A stretch of 59,972 nucleotides of DNA from Secundilactobacillus paracollinoides DSM 15502 = JCM 11969 (lineage in GTDB: Bacteria; Bacillota; Bacilli; Lactobacillales; Lactobacillaceae), in contig NZ_BBAG01000013.1 of assembly GCF_001311135.1 (NCBI RefSeq), forward strand, positions 1-59,972. Direction: 5' to 3'. The stretch's first letter is position 1. The number at the start of each line of letters is the position of its first letter. Both the position numbers and the translations under genes were made by a program. This document shows positions 39,993-51,911 of this stretch, in pieces. A model generated the notes under the pieces. That model saw nothing but the letters and a program-made list of their open reading frames with translations, was not told where the DNA came from and did no database searches.

Positions 39993-41399
39993 ATGAGTGA
40001 AAATGTTTCGAATGACTCGACACCAACGCCGATTGAACAACAGCAACAGGTGCCGTGGAAAGAACGTTTCTCCTATAGTTTAAGTGATTTTGCCTGCAAC
40101 CTGTCCTTCCAGATGGTTGGGACCTACCTGATGATCTTCTATACAGATACATTCGGGATCAGTGCTGCCGCTGTTGGGACCTTGTTCTTCGTTGCCCGGT
40201 TCTTCGATGCCGTCGATGGCCCATTCTGGGGGATCATGATCGACCACACCCATACTAAGTGGGGGAAGAGTCGGCCGTACTGGTTATGGTTCTCGATTCC
40301 ATTTGCTGTTTTCTGTGTCCTAGTCTTTACCACGCCAAGCATGAGTTTAACGGGTAAACTGATCTGGGCCTACATTACCTATATCGGTGTTGATGTGCTG
40401 TATTCGGCAGTTAACATTCCAATTACTTCTATTTTGCCATCATTAACAAGCAACCCTCAAGAACGGGTCACCCTTTCAACGATCCGTCAATTCATGGGGA
40501 CTGCCGGTGCTGCCATTATTACCGGGATCACGTTGACTATGGTTGCTAAACTTGGCGGTGGGTCAACCACCAGCAAGCGCGGTTGGTTCCTCTGGGCACT
40601 GATCGTCGGCATCATCGTTGTGATTATTTTTGCAATCGTTTTCAAGAACACAAACGAACGGGTTCAAAACAAGAGCTCTCGCCAATCAATTCCAATCAAG
40701 GAATCCTTGAAGGCGTTGAAGCGCAACTGGCCATGGGCCATCATCATCTTCATTAACTTCATTTACTGGTTAGGGATGCAGACCCGTTCTCAAGTAACGG
40801 TTTACTTCTTTAAGTACAACATGCACGATGCCACCTTATCGTCATTCATTTTGAGCTTACAATTCGTTTCACTGATCGCCGTTGTTTTGACCCCATGGAC
40901 CTCTCGTAAGATTGGGAAACGGAACACCATGTTAGGTGGGATGATCCTCGCCTGTGTCGGCCAACTGCTGTTGAGCTGGGGTGCTAGTTCACTCAATGTG
41001 CCGATCATCGTTGTTGCAACTATCGTCGGGTACATGGGTACCGGTTATGTTTCAGGCTTGATTGCCGTTATGCTGGCCGATGCCGTTGACTATGGTGAAT
41101 GGAAGAACGGTGTCCGTGCTGAAGGTATCGTCACTTCATTCTCAAGCTTTTCTGCTAAGTTAGGGATGGGCTTTGGTGGTGTTATCACTGGTTGGATCAT
41201 GACTGGGACCGGCTATGTGGCTAACCACGCCCAAACTGGCGCAGCCCTTCACGGAATCGAATTAAACTACATTTGGGTACCCCTTCTTGGATTTGCACTT
41301 TCAGGAATCTCACTTTTGTTCTATCATGTGGACAGCATCGAGAAAAAGATGCAGAGCGATCTTACCGCAAAACATGCGAAAGAAAACGCCGGAGAATAA
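39993..41399 (+). CDS. xylP: GPH-family pentoside:cation symporter
   Basis: Twelve-helix symporter of 468 aa in the glycoside-pentoside-hexuronide family. FSYSLSDFACNLSFQMVG opens the first helix, GIMIDHTHTKWGKSRPYWL is the loop 2-3 signature, and GYVSGLIAVMLADAVDYGEW the conserved late loop. XylP of Lactiplantibacillus pentosus, an isoprimeverose carrier, is the natural model given the adjacent alpha-xylosidase; that specificity is inferred. ATG 39993 follows CGAGGTG; a GTG at 39984 is also in frame. Intact. Confidence 0.9.
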   Translation: MSENVSNDSTPTPIEQQQQVPWKERFSYSLSDFACNLSFQMVGTYLMIFYTDTFGISAAAVGTLFFVARFFDAVDGPFWGIMIDHTHTKWGKSRPYWLWFSIPFAVFCVLVFTTPSMSLTGKLIWAYITYIGVDVLYSAVNIPITSILPSLTSNPQERVTLSTIRQFMGTAGAAIITGITLTMVAKLGGGSTTSKRGWFLWALIVGIIVVIIFAIVFKNTNERVQNKSSRQSIPIKESLKALKRNWPWAIIIFINFIYWLGMQTRSQVTVYFFKYNMHDATLSSFILSLQFVSLIAVVLTPWTSRKIGKRNTMLGGMILACVGQLLLSWGASSLNVPIIVVATIVGYMGTGYVSGLIAVMLADAVDYGEWKNGVRAEGIVTSFSSFSAKLGMGFGGVITGWIMTGTGYVANHAQTGAALHGIELNYIWVPLLGFALSGISLLFYHVDSIEKKMQSDLTAKHAKENAGE

Positions 41400-41411
41400 A
41401 CTCTAAGAAAA

Positions 41412-42569
41412 GTGAGCATAAAAAACATGATTATCAATAAAGACGTAATGCGTGATTACAACGAACGGTCAGTGCTTCAAGCCATTGTGAACTACGGCCC
41501 GATTTCACGAAATGAGATCTCAAAGAAACTCGGCCTGAACAAGGTCTCCGTTTCAGATATTGTGGGGTCCTTCATTGACCGAAAGCTGGCCTACAGTTTG
41601 GGAGAAGCTAAGTCCTCAAGTACCAGTGGTCGCAAACCAGAATTGATCGAATACAACTCTGCGTACGGGTACGTGATCAACTTTAGCCTGAATGGCGCCA
41701 CGCTAGAAATGCTAGCCACGAAGCTTGATGGCCGGTCGCTGGATTACAGCACCACGTCGATTGATAGTCAGTCCATTGCTGAAATTGTGACTAAAATGGA
41801 GGATATGATCGCGCAGCTGCCGGAATTTGAAACGGATTTTGGGCTGCAGGCCATCTCGATTGCCATCTTTGGCATGGTCTATCAGGGCGAAGTCGTGACG
41901 TCGCCGTTTGTGGACATTGACGACTTTGACCTGGTGGGACATTTTGAAACGAAATATGATGTGCCAGTCATTGTGGAGAACGAAGCCAATCTGGCTGCCA
42001 TTTTCGAACAGGACTTTAGTAAACAGGAGCTGCAAAACATCGTCGCCGTTAGTATTCATGATGGCATCGGTGCCGGCATCATTATCAATACCCAGCTGTA
42101 CACCGGTAATTACGGGCAGGCGGGTGAAGTCGGGCGGATCATTGTTCAGGATAAGGGGCTCAAGAAACGGCGCCTCTCAAAGCTGCCGAGTTTTGATTCG
42201 GAATGGTCACAAAAATCGCTTCTGCGCAAAGCTGCCAAGTTGAAGCAAAGTCCCGCTTATTCACTAGAAATGTTGGTTGCCGATTTTAACGCGGACGATG
42301 AAGCCATCACCGGGTTAATTGAAGAATTCTGCTACCACCTTGCCGTCATCATCAACAACTTGATCGCGCTCTATGACCCGCAGATGATCTTCTTCAATGC
42401 CCCGCTGATTGACGCACTTCCCGAAATCCTAAAAAACATCCAAATGAAACTCGGCTTCATGCCGCTGGTACCGCCACTGGTCATGTCAAAAGACGTCACC
42501 TACGCAACGTTACTTGGTGGGGCATCACAAGCAATTCACCGGGTATTGCACATGGAGGGCACGCGTTGA
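41412..42569 (+). CDS. ROK-family transcriptional regulator of xylPQ
   Basis: XylR-like regulator of 385 aa, intact. The helix-turn-helix is GPISRNEISKKLGLNKVSVSD, followed by the ROK fold (VPVIVENEANLAAIFEQ, HDGIGAGIIINTQLYTG). It is a paralog of the repressor at 24393, with near identical ENEANLAA segments. The start may be GTG 41412 or ATG 41427. It sits 12 bp after the symporter, likely autoregulated and controlling xylP and xylQ through the TTAATTAATT sites. Repeat A10 begins 34 bp after the stop. Confidence 0.88.
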   Translation: MSIKNMIINKDVMRDYNERSVLQAIVNYGPISRNEISKKLGLNKVSVSDIVGSFIDRKLAYSLGEAKSSSTSGRKPELIEYNSAYGYVINFSLNGATLEMLATKLDGRSLDYSTTSIDSQSIAEIVTKMEDMIAQLPEFETDFGLQAISIAIFGMVYQGEVVTSPFVDIDDFDLVGHFETKYDVPVIVENEANLAAIFEQDFSKQELQNIVAVSIHDGIGAGIIINTQLYTGNYGQAGEVGRIIVQDKGLKKRRLSKLPSFDSEWSQKSLLRKAAKLKQSPAYSLEMLVADFNADDEAITGLIEEFCYHLAVIINNLIALYDPQMIFFNAPLIDALPEILKNIQMKLGFMPLVPPLVMSKDVTYATLLGGASQAIHRVLHMEGTR

Positions 42570-42602
42570 TCTTCCATCATTAATGGGATTGTGGCTGGAC
42601 TG

Positions 42603-43001
42603 GCGTTGCACTCCGCAATTTGGCACTCCGTGTGGTGGCTCGCGACTGAGCTAACTCGATTTCTGCTGCGCAGCTCTCGAGTGGATCTCAGTCGTCTCGC
42701 ACATCAGTAACCGACCAAAGAACGGTCGCTAACTGATGTCGACACCACAGCTCCGTGCCAAATTGCTGCGTTCCACTCATACAGTGTCAACCGCTTACTT
42801 CTGCTAATTATCGAAAGCCAGTAAAAGCTAGTTTCTAGATTATCCGCCCTTGACTGCAGTTCACCGATTGCTAGCTAACCTTTTAGCGTTGAGTAAGGTG
42901 GATGATCATTAGCAAACAGAAAATTAGTCGTGTTGACTTAACGGGTTTTGGGACTAGTTTGAGCAAGTATCAGCGGAGTGCCGCCCGGCGCAACGCAGCG
43001 G
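42603..43001 (+). repeat. Composite foldback repeat with collapsed B (A10)
   Basis: A10 is 42603-42777, with spacer to 42967. B is reduced to 42968-43001: left end TATCAGCGGAGTG joined directly to the right end CCCGGCGCAACGCAGCG, so the whole B interior (about 145 bp) has been lost with both ends kept, as expected from slippage across a foldback. Confidence 0.82.
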
Positions 43002-43049
43002 CAGTTATCCACAGATTTCACACAAGAACAAAATTAAGCAATCAATCGA

Positions 43050-44579
<1,530 letters not shown>

Positions 44580-44588
44580 GTGAGCAAA

Positions 44589-45483
44589 ATGGCAGACCCA
44601 ATGATACAAACGGCGTTGTTAGCGTGGATATTGGAGGTACGAGTGTAAAAACGGCATTGTGGCGCGACGGGGCACTTCTTTGCAAGCGCCAGTTTGAGAC
44701 GCCGGCGACCTGGGAAGGATTGCTCAGTCATATTGAATTCGTGAAAGACGAAGTGACCGCGGCTCAGGGCGCTCGGGTGACGGGCATCGCGGTGAGTTTA
44801 CCCGGCAGTGTGGACACCGCCACTGGAACGATTACGGGCACGAGCGCAGTGCACTACCTCAATGCGTTTCCCGTCCGTGACACCATGGCAGCCTATTTCC
44901 ACTTGCCGGTGAGTCTACAAAACGATGCCAACTGCGCTGCTCTGGCCGAAGCCTGGCTCGGCAACGCGCGTGACGTATCGTCAGCGGTGCTGATGGTCGT
45001 GGGTACTGGCATCGGTGGCGCAATTGTTCGCCAGCAGCGCCTTGTGACCAGCCACGATAACTTTGCCGGCGAGTTCGGGTACATGGAAATGACGGCTGAA
45101 GGGGATACCTTGAGTGAGTTGGCAAGTCCTGTGAAAATGGCGCGCGTTATGGCGAAGCCACGCACCAGCCAGACATTTCGGACCGTGCGGATGCCGGCGA
45201 AGCTCAGGCGCAACGCGCTGTTAACCTGCTTTACCACTGGTTGAGCGTGGCGGCGTATAATTTAGTTGTCGGCTTGAATCCCGACCGGTTATTGATCGGT
45301 GGCGGCATTTCAGCCCGGTCAGAAGTGATCGATGAGATTCGCAGCCGGGTGATGGCAATGCAAGACCGCCACAGCGCCCAGGCGATTCAGACTGACATTC
45401 AAGCCTGTCACTATCTCAACGACGCAAATCTAGTTGGGGCAGTGCGGCAGTTTGAACTAGAAAGGATTAGAAAAGGGGACTGA
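44589..45483 (+). CDS. ROK-family sugar kinase (two frameshifts)
   Basis: Sugar kinase of about 298 aa, glucokinase-like. The phosphate loop is VDIGGTSVKTALW, VSLQNDANCAALAEAWLG is the catalytic region, and VVGTGIGGAIVRQ a conserved glycine loop; no DNA-binding helix is present, so it is an enzyme. ATG 44589 reaches the protein only if a C is restored near 44600 (GACCCAAT for GACCCCAAT). A second loss is near 45149 (GCGCGTT for GCGCCGTT). The zinc-site Cys residues common in ROK are not visible. Confidence 0.82.
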
Positions 45484-45490
45484 CTATAAA

Positions 45491-47711
45491 ATGGGAAAAC
45501 AAAACGATCAGGCGTTTATTGACACACTGACGCTGCCGGAAAAGGCGGCACTGGTGTCAGGAAAGGATGCCTGGTACACCGCAACGTTAGACCGGGTCGG
45601 CCTGAAACGGTTGATGATGACCGATGGCCCATCCGGACTGCGGAAGCAAAATATAAATGCGGCCGTGACAGGGATCAATGACAGTGTGACGGCCGTGAGT
45701 TTCCCGTCTTCAGCACTGACGGCAAGCTCGTTTAATCGCACAGCGCTGAACGCACTAGGCCATCATTTGGGCAAGGCGGCCCGTGCCGAAAAAATTGGCG
45801 TGCTCCTTGGCCCCGGCATCAACCTAAAGCGCAGTCCATTGGCAGGCCGGAACTTTGAGTATTTCTCAGAGGACCCGTACCTCGCGGGTGAAATGGCCAG
45901 TGCCTACGTTGATGGGGTGCAGGCTGAAGGTGTCGGCGTGAGCGTGAAGCACTTTGCCGCCAATAACCGCGAAAATCAGCGGTTTACCAGTTCGTCCAAC
46001 ATGGATGAACGCACCCTGCGCGAACTGTACCTTGCCGCCTTTGAAAAGGTGGTGAAGCACAGTCACCCAGCAACGCTCATGTGTTCATACAACGCCATCA
46101 ATGGGACGTTGAATTCACAAAATAAGTACTTACTGACCGATATTCTTAGAGATGAATGGGGCTTTCAAGGGCTTGTCATGTCCGACTGGGGTGCGGTGGC
46201 GGACCACACAGCAGCTATTCAGGCCGGTCTTGATCTGGAAATGCCTGGGAAGGGGCCTGCTTCCACGCAGGAAATCATTGATGCCGTCAACGCTGGCAAA
46301 TTGTCAGAGCACGACCTGAACCGATCCGTGCTCCGGGTGTTAGACCTCATCGCCACCTATCGGCCAGACAGTGAGACCGTTACCCCATACGACCTAGATG
46401 AACAGCATGCATTTGCGAGAAAGTTGGCCGCTGAGAGCATGGTGCTCCTGAAAAATAATGGCGTGCTCCCGTTGAAGCAAAACCAGTCCCTGGCCGTGAT
46501 TGGCGAACTGGCCGCCCACCCGCGCTATCAAGGCGGCGGCAGTTCTCACGTGAACGCTACAAGGTCGTGACGCCACTGCAGGCCATTCAAACTGCTGCAC
46601 CGGATGCCTTTTATGAAGCTGGTTATCAGCTGAACAGCGAGGCAGCGGATGCAGACCGTTTACAACAGGCTGTATCAGCAGCTAAACAAGCTGATCAAGT
46701 CGTGATTTTCGCCGGTTATCCTGCTAGTCGCGAGTCGGAAGCTTTGACAAGACGAGTCTTTCATTGCCGGATAACCAAAATGAGCTGATTGATGCAGTTA
46801 CAGCAGTTAATGACAACGTTACAGTGGTGCTGCAAAACGGGTCAGTGGTGCTGATGCCATGGGCGGATCACGTTCAGGGCATTCTGGAAACGTACCTCGC
46901 TGGTGAAGCCGTCGGTGAGGCAACTTGGGACGTGCTCTCTGGGGCAGTGAACCCAGCAGGTCGTTTGGCCGAGACCTTCCCAAAACGGTTGGCAGACACG
47001 CCAAGCTACCTGACATTTAACGCGGATCCCGAACAGGAAAATTACCGCGAGGGGCTCTTTATGGGCTACCGGTACTATGATAAGAGACAACAGCCCGTTG
47101 CGTTTCCGTTTGGCTTTGGATTAAGTTACACCACGTTTAAGGACGATGATCTGAAGTTGACTGTGGGAACGGACAGCGTTACCGCAACACTGTCTGTGAC
47201 CAATACTGGGCGTGTGGCTGGAACCGAAACGGTGCAAGTCTATGTCTCAAATCAGACAAGCCGCATTGAAAAACCAGTCAAGGCACTGGCCAACTTCGCA
47301 CAGGTGTCGTTGGCACCCGGTGAGACGCAGACCGTTACGCTGACGTTGGATCAGCGGGCGTTTAGCTGGTATAACCCAGCCATCAAGGACTGGCAGGTCG
47401 ATAATGGCGACTACGCCATCTTGGTTGGCACAAGCAGTCAGGACATTCGGCTGCAGGCAACCGCAACCCTGAACTGGCCGCAAGCGGCAAAACCACAGGT
47501 GACGTTAAACAGTTACATTGGCGATGTTTTGGCGCTGCCTGAAGCCCAGTCTGCGCTGAAGGAGAGCGGCTTAACCGATGTGTTTGCGCCATTAGCTTCC
47601 GGCGAGACCACGGACCAGCAGATGCTGTTGAACATTCCGTTACGGTCGGCCAACATGGTCGGCGCAACGCAGGAACAGCTGGACCAGTTTCTTTCGTTGA
47701 TGACCAACTAA
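45491..47711 (+). CDS. GH3 beta-glucosidase (two frameshifts)
   Basis: Family 3 glycosidase of about 740 aa. The N-terminal barrel has GVLLGPGINLKRSPLAGRNF and VSVKHFAANNRE; the nucleophile Asp is in GLVMSDWGAV. The alpha/beta domain follows, and a C-terminal fibronectin-III-like domain (GTETVQVYVSNQTSRIEKPV). Losses near 46561 (ACAAGG for ACAAAGG) and 46740 (GAAGCTTT for GAAGGCTTT) split the frame. No signal peptide, so it is intracellular. Last gene of the operon with GH1 and the kinase. Confidence 0.9.
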
Positions 47712-47713
47712 TT

Positions 47714-47754
47714 AAAACGACCACCACTTCCGTTATAGAAGTGATGGTCGTTCT
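47714..47754. terminator. Bidirectional terminator
   Basis: AACGACCACCACTTC and GAAGTGATGGTCGTT pair; lies between convergent GH3 and aquaporin genes. Confidence 0.8.
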
Positions 47755-47758
47755 TGAG

Positions 47759-48418
47759 TTATCCCTTAGTTGCCTCAGTTGGTGATTCATGCTTAAAAAT
47801 CAGCATCAATAACGCACCGACAACGGCGCCGATAACTGGGCCAAGGACGTACAGCCAGAGCTGGTCCAGTGAAGCGCCACCTGCAAATAATGCGGGTCCC
47901 AGTGAACGGGCGGGATTTAGCCCAGGACCGGTGAGATTGTAGCCAACCGTGTAAAGGACGGTGAGCGCAAACCCGTTGATCAGCCCGCCGAATTTTTGAT
48001 GCTGGTGTTTGGTCATCAGGTAAACGAGGACCAGCATCGTCGTCAGGACCGCTTCGATGACGACCAGACTCACGTCGTCCACCTTAGTGGTGGTTTGACC
48101 GATGAAGTTGGCCGCCCCGCCAGTTGTCACGACTGCGGCCCGGACGGTGGCAGCCGCCCCGATTCCAGCGCCGAGCTGGGCGACGATGTACCACAGTGTT
48201 TTCTGCCAGGAGAGCTGATGATCGATTGCCATGCCCAGTGTGATGGCCGGGTTGAAATGGCCGCCGGAGTACGTGCCAAACGTGTAGGCGCACACCACAA
48301 AGGTTAAGCCGAACGCAAGGCTGACCGTGAGCGGATCCGCGTTGGTGAGCACAATGGTGCCCGTCCCCACGGTGACGAGGACATAGGTTCCTAAAAATTC
48401 AGCTAAGTAGTTTTTCAA
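47759..48418 (-). CDS. MIP-family aquaporin / glycerol channel
   Basis: Six-helix channel of 219 aa. The two NPA motifs are GGHFNPAITLG and GLNPARSLGPALF. TTG 48418 lies six bases after AGGGAC and gives MKNYLAEFLGTYVLV; no better ATG exists. The residue after the first NPA and the lack of the Asp typical in GlpF (NPARD) favour a water-selective channel, but transport of glycerol or other small solutes cannot be excluded. Alone, intact. Confidence 0.88.
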   Translation of the reverse strand: MKNYLAEFLGTYVLVTVGTGTIVLTNADPLTVSLAFGLTFVVCAYTFGTYSGGHFNPAITLGMAIDHQLSWQKTLWYIVAQLGAGIGAAATVRAAVVTTGGAANFIGQTTTKVDDVSLVVIEAVLTTMLVLVYLMTKHQHQKFGGLINGFALTVLYTVGYNLTGPGLNPARSLGPALFAGGASLDQLWLYVLGPVIGAVVGALLMLIFKHESPTEATKG

Positions 48419-48593
48419 AATAAGTCCCTGATTTCGTTGAGTTTATTGTTCTAGTGTACACAATCTAGTGGTCGGCTACAAGTTACGAATAGTGTTTCAT
48501 TCAGGGAAGGACTGGGGTAAACTGTAACAGCACGTTCATCAAAATAAGACTATACTATGGAAAATACTGAAGTCGGGAAAGTGAGGATGACCA

Positions 48594-49028
48594 ATGCAAG
48601 CAACACTAATTTACCGGGTACCCGTTTACATTGACTGGCTAGATCAGGGCGGCAACACCCAGTTAACGACGGGCCAACAGCTGGAAATAGCCGTGCACGA
48701 ACTGTTATTGGCGCAGAGTCCCTGGACGGATGAGTGGCAGGTGGAAGTACCGTACGCCGCGCAGGTTCAAGGAAGGGCACGATTATTGAATGTGAAGACG
48801 GATAATGCGCGTAATCAGGCCATCCTCACGATTGGGTTTCAGGTGCCATGGACACCGCGTTATTCAGGACGGATGGCTGAAATTATCCAGGTGTTTTTAA
48901 AAACAAAACTGAATCGATTTTGTCAACGTACTGTTTTTGGAATCAAACAGGCGCGCTTGGCGGTAAGATTTGCCGGTAACGTTGCGTTGACCGGCAAACG
49001 GTACGACCTGAATTTCTCAATGGAATAG
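48594..49028 (+). CDS. Protein of unknown function
   Basis: Protein of 144 aa with a good start (GTGAGGATGACC then ATG). No signal peptide or membrane segment. It starts LIYRVPVYIDWLDQG, has alternating beta-type patterns (AILTIGFQVPWTPRYSG) and a basic helix KTKLNRFCQR. I do not recognise a domain. A TATACT box at 48549 may be its promoter. Confidence 0.6.
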   Translation: MQATLIYRVPVYIDWLDQGGNTQLTTGQQLEIAVHELLLAQSPWTDEWQVEVPYAAQVQGRARLLNVKTDNARNQAILTIGFQVPWTPRYSGRMAEIIQVFLKTKLNRFCQRTVFGIKQARLAVRFAGNVALTGKRYDLNFSME

Positions 49029-49115
49029 GGCCTCAACTATTGTTGCGAATTGATTCATTTGTCGTGGGGCTTATGATAGAATGAAGTGATGATTAGAATG
49101 GGTGGAGGGAAAATA

Positions 49116-49715
49116 ATGAAAAAATCGGTATTGATCAAGGGATTTATCGCCGCAGTTGCGACACTTGGCATCGGATTGGGATCCACAGCACTGGCCCAAC
49201 CACAAACAGCCCAGGCCTCAACGAAGTTCAGTAAGAGTGAACTTCAAGGACCAACCGGCTATTTTAAGAGTGATAAGGCAGGTTACGCGTTCCACTGGAC
49301 TAAAATCAAAGTCAGCAATGGCGGCCACGTTCGCGCTATTATGATGGGGGACTTTAAAGCACCACAACTGGCAATGGTCGTTCCAGTGAAGAACTCTTTT
49401 AGTAAGACCATGCGGACACTGTACGTGACGTACCACACCATTTCAAACGGTAAGGTCGGCAAAACAAACTACAAGTTGTCCATCTACAAGAAGACAAGCT
49501 CAACTTATTCAGCTAAATTGACGAAGTATAAGAGCGGCCGTGCCGTTAACATTAAGGGAACGACATACACGTTTACGAAGACGAAGAGCTCACCAGCCAA
49601 ATCTTACGTGAACACTTACACGAAGCCAATTTTCCAGAAATCACTGCAGGATCAGTATGAAGCTGCCGTTCAAAAACAATATCAAGACTACCTTGCTAAG
49701 GGTGAAAACGTCTAA
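49116..49715 (+). CDS. Secreted protein of unknown function, stop followed by in-frame tail
   Basis: Exported protein of 199 aa; ATG 49116 follows GGTGGAGGG. Signal peptide MKKSVLIKGFIAAVATLGIG with a cleavage region near AQPQTAQAS. The mature part is Lys, Thr and Ser rich, beta-like, no recognised domain. After the TAA (49713-49715) the same frame continues 33 codons with normal codon use (DPSEDTDLQSQITDKVNSG and on) to a TAG at 49815, and the terminator lies beyond that. So the protein may once have been, or may really be, 233 aa. Confidence 0.72.
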   Translation: MKKSVLIKGFIAAVATLGIGLGSTALAQPQTAQASTKFSKSELQGPTGYFKSDKAGYAFHWTKIKVSNGGHVRAIMMGDFKAPQLAMVVPVKNSFSKTMRTLYVTYHTISNGKVGKTNYKLSIYKKTSSTYSAKLTKYKSGRAVNIKGTTYTFTKTKSSPAKSYVNTYTKPIFQKSLQDQYEAAVQKQYQDYLAKGENV

Positions 49716-49834
49716 GATCCTTCTGAAGACACGGACCTTCAATCCCAAATCACTGACAAGGTCAACTCTGGCACCACAACTGCAATCAACCAACTTGTTG
49801 ATTCCTTTAACAGCTAGATTGCGGATTGCACTTT

Positions 49835-49881
49835 AAAAATCATCATTGAAGCCCATTTGAGCATTTCAATGATGTTTTTTT
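49835..49881 (+). terminator. Terminator
   Basis: AAAATCATCATTGAA and TTCAATGATGTTTT pair, followed by more T. Placed after the second stop (49817) of the gene before it. Confidence 0.82.
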
Positions 49882-49913
49882 GTTGCTGTAACTGTATTGT
49901 TTGAGAGGGAAGT

Positions 49914-50532
49914 TCGTTGCATTCCGCAATTTGGCAGGCCGTCGTAGTGGCTCGCGACTGAGCTAACTCGATTTCTGCTGCGCAGCTCTCGAGTGGATCT
50001 CAGTCGACTCGCACATCAGTAACCGACCAAAGAACGGTCGCTAACTGATGTCGACACCACGACAGCCTGCCAAATTGCTGCATTCCACTGACGTTGAAGT
50101 GACTTTATACATTGGTTAAGTATCACAATGGCAATAGACCAAGTTTGAAGAGAAATCCGCCCTCGACTGCTGACAAGTTCATTGTCAGCAATGCTTCAGA
50201 CGATGATTATCGTAATTGGATTGACCAATTTGTAAGTTTCACCACTATACTGTGCTAAAGTTGTTGACTCGATTGCAGCAATCGTAATGACCAGCCAGTA
50301 AGGTTTCCGCGATTCTGTGTGACAGTTGTAGATGTTGTTGCCCATCTCCACAATAGTAGCGGAGTGGAGCCGGTTGGCATTGCACGTTGTGGTGTCGGTG
50401 TTCCTTGGCGAGGGTCCTTTCCTCGCTTAGGAACACGGGAGTCGGAGGAGATCCTTGAATTTCTGCCAAGAAATTCAATAGCTCCGGAGCGACCCACTTC
50501 AACGTGCAGGGACAACCGGCGCAACGCAGCGG
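49914..50532 (+). repeat. Composite foldback repeat (A11 + spacer + B5)
   Basis: A11 is 49914-50089 and B5 is 50354-50532; 619 bp because the spacer is longer. A11 terminal stem is GGCAGGCCGTCG / CGACAGCCTGCC. B5 inner hairpins are GTGTTCCTTGGCGAGG / CCTCGCTTAGGAACAC and TTGAATTTCT / AGAAATTCAA. Confidence 0.84.
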
Positions 50533-50703
50533 TATTTCAAGCTAGTAAGGCGCAACATTGCGCATAAAAGCGCAGTGATTTACCTGGAATTAATGCAGAC
50601 TTAAGAAAACCTTACACTTTTTTTAACCTTACTCGGGGATTGATCTGTCATAATACATGTATTAAACTTTTAATACCATAACTTTATTGAGAGAAGTGAG
50701 CAC

Positions 50704-51081
50704 ATGATGACTCAACCAGAATTGGCATCTGACGAAATTATTTCGCGGTTGCACTTACCAACCTTGCGTAATTTGTTAAACGACCTCAGTTTGGATTACG
50801 ACCAACTAGAGAGCAACGTTGCTTCACAAGCTGATTTACACAAGAAGGGAAACAACCCGCCGAGTTATACAAATGTCAGAAGTCTGGGTGAAGTGATCGA
50901 GGACGCCTACGACGGTTACGTCCAGACCTTGTATCAAGACGGCACGACAGATAGCGACGAAACGAAAGTTGTTACCGCGTTCCGTCAACAACTCAACCAG
51001 GATCTGAACCAGTTTGTCTTGGTCAAAAACACTGGCCGGGCTTACTTGGCTGACGAAACTGCCGGGAAATTATCCGTTTAG
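50704..51081 (+). CDS. Protein of unknown function
   Basis: Acidic, soluble protein of 125 aa, largely helical by look (ITRNLLNDLSLDYDQLE type patterns, TAFRQQLNQDLNQFV). ATG 50704 follows GAGAGAAGTGAG. No signal, membrane segment or recognised motif. A dyad AATACATGTATT at 50651-50662 lies in its promoter region. Confidence 0.55.
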   Translation: MMTQPELASDEIISRLHLPTLRNLLNDLSLDYDQLESNVASQADLHKKGNNPPSYTNVRSLGEVIEDAYDGYVQTLYQDGTTDSDETKVVTAFRQQLNQDLNQFVLVKNTGRAYLADETAGKLSV

Positions 51082-51130
51082 ATTGCGGCATACCGGTTAC
51101 TAGAATTGAAATGGACATCTAACAATAACG

Positions 51131-51203
51131 ACTGACAGGCAATGCTGTTTGAATTGCCTGTCAGTCATAAAAACACCACTAGCTTGAGCCAGTGGTGTTT
51201 TTG
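51131..51203. terminator. Two hairpins, second a bidirectional terminator
   Basis: ACTGACAGGCAAT / ATTGCCTGTCAGT (51131-51165) has no T tract; AAAAACACCACT / AGTGGTGTTTTT (51169-51202) is a good terminator between convergent genes. Its arms equal those of the orphan terminator at 31273. Confidence 0.75.
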
Positions 51204-51208
51204 TGTGC

Positions 51209-51688
51209 TTAAAGCCCCAACGCCATTGCCTTGTTTGCCCGAATTTCAGCAAATTGTGCGTTATCAAGCATCGTGACAGTATTTGTCCAACAGTCATTCA
51301 CAGTGACAGTGGCAGCATCGTACCCCACCAGAACGAGGGCGTGGGTGTGGAAACCGTCAAACTCACCGACCCAGATCACCACGGGCTTGTTTGCATCCAG
51401 CTGTTGATGGAGCTCAGCTAGTGTCGCACCGGTCAGGTTGGTTGCGTGGCCAGCATATTTTGTGACGAGGGCCAGCAACGCCGGTGGGTAAATACTGTTG
51501 CCATTATCTGTAAATGGGTCGCCCACAAAGCCTAAATTGCAATCTTCCTTAGCGTACGGCATCTCATGAGCTAATTGGACCTTCGACACGTCAGCACCAG
51601 CATATTGCAGCATCATGGTCACTGCAGTAATTTCACAGCCGGTTGGCAGTTCGGGGCGTTGCGGAATCAGGGGAACGTTCAGGTGCAT
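51209..51688 (-). CDS. C39-like cysteine peptidase
   Basis: Papain-fold peptidase of 159 aa in the C39-like (DUF3335-type) group. Cys of LPTGCEITAVTMML, His of GFHTHALVLVGYD and the Asp/Asn of TVNDCW form the expected triad. No signal peptide, in contrast to many secreted homologs; either the N-terminus is short or it acts inside. It is not next to a bacteriocin exporter. Intact, with its own terminator. Confidence 0.8.
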   Translation of the reverse strand: MHLNVPLIPQRPELPTGCEITAVTMMLQYAGADVSKVQLAHEMPYAKEDCNLGFVGDPFTDNGNSIYPPALLALVTKYAGHATNLTGATLAELHQQLDANKPVVIWVGEFDGFHTHALVLVGYDAATVTVNDCWTNTVTMLDNAQFAEIRANKAMALGL

Positions 51689-51911
51689 GTGCTCACCGCC
51701 TTCTTAGTAATTTGCCACAATTATAGCATAGATACGCCCTGTCACAATGGTGTATAAATACTCAAAAGAAATCACTTACACTGCGTAAGTACAACGATTG
51801 ATCCCGTTTATATTAAATAAGAATTAGAATACCGGGTCGTTATTCTTAAAAATATGTTAAACTATCGTTAATGTGTGTTTAATAATTGTGTGTTGTGAGG
51901 AGGATTTTATT

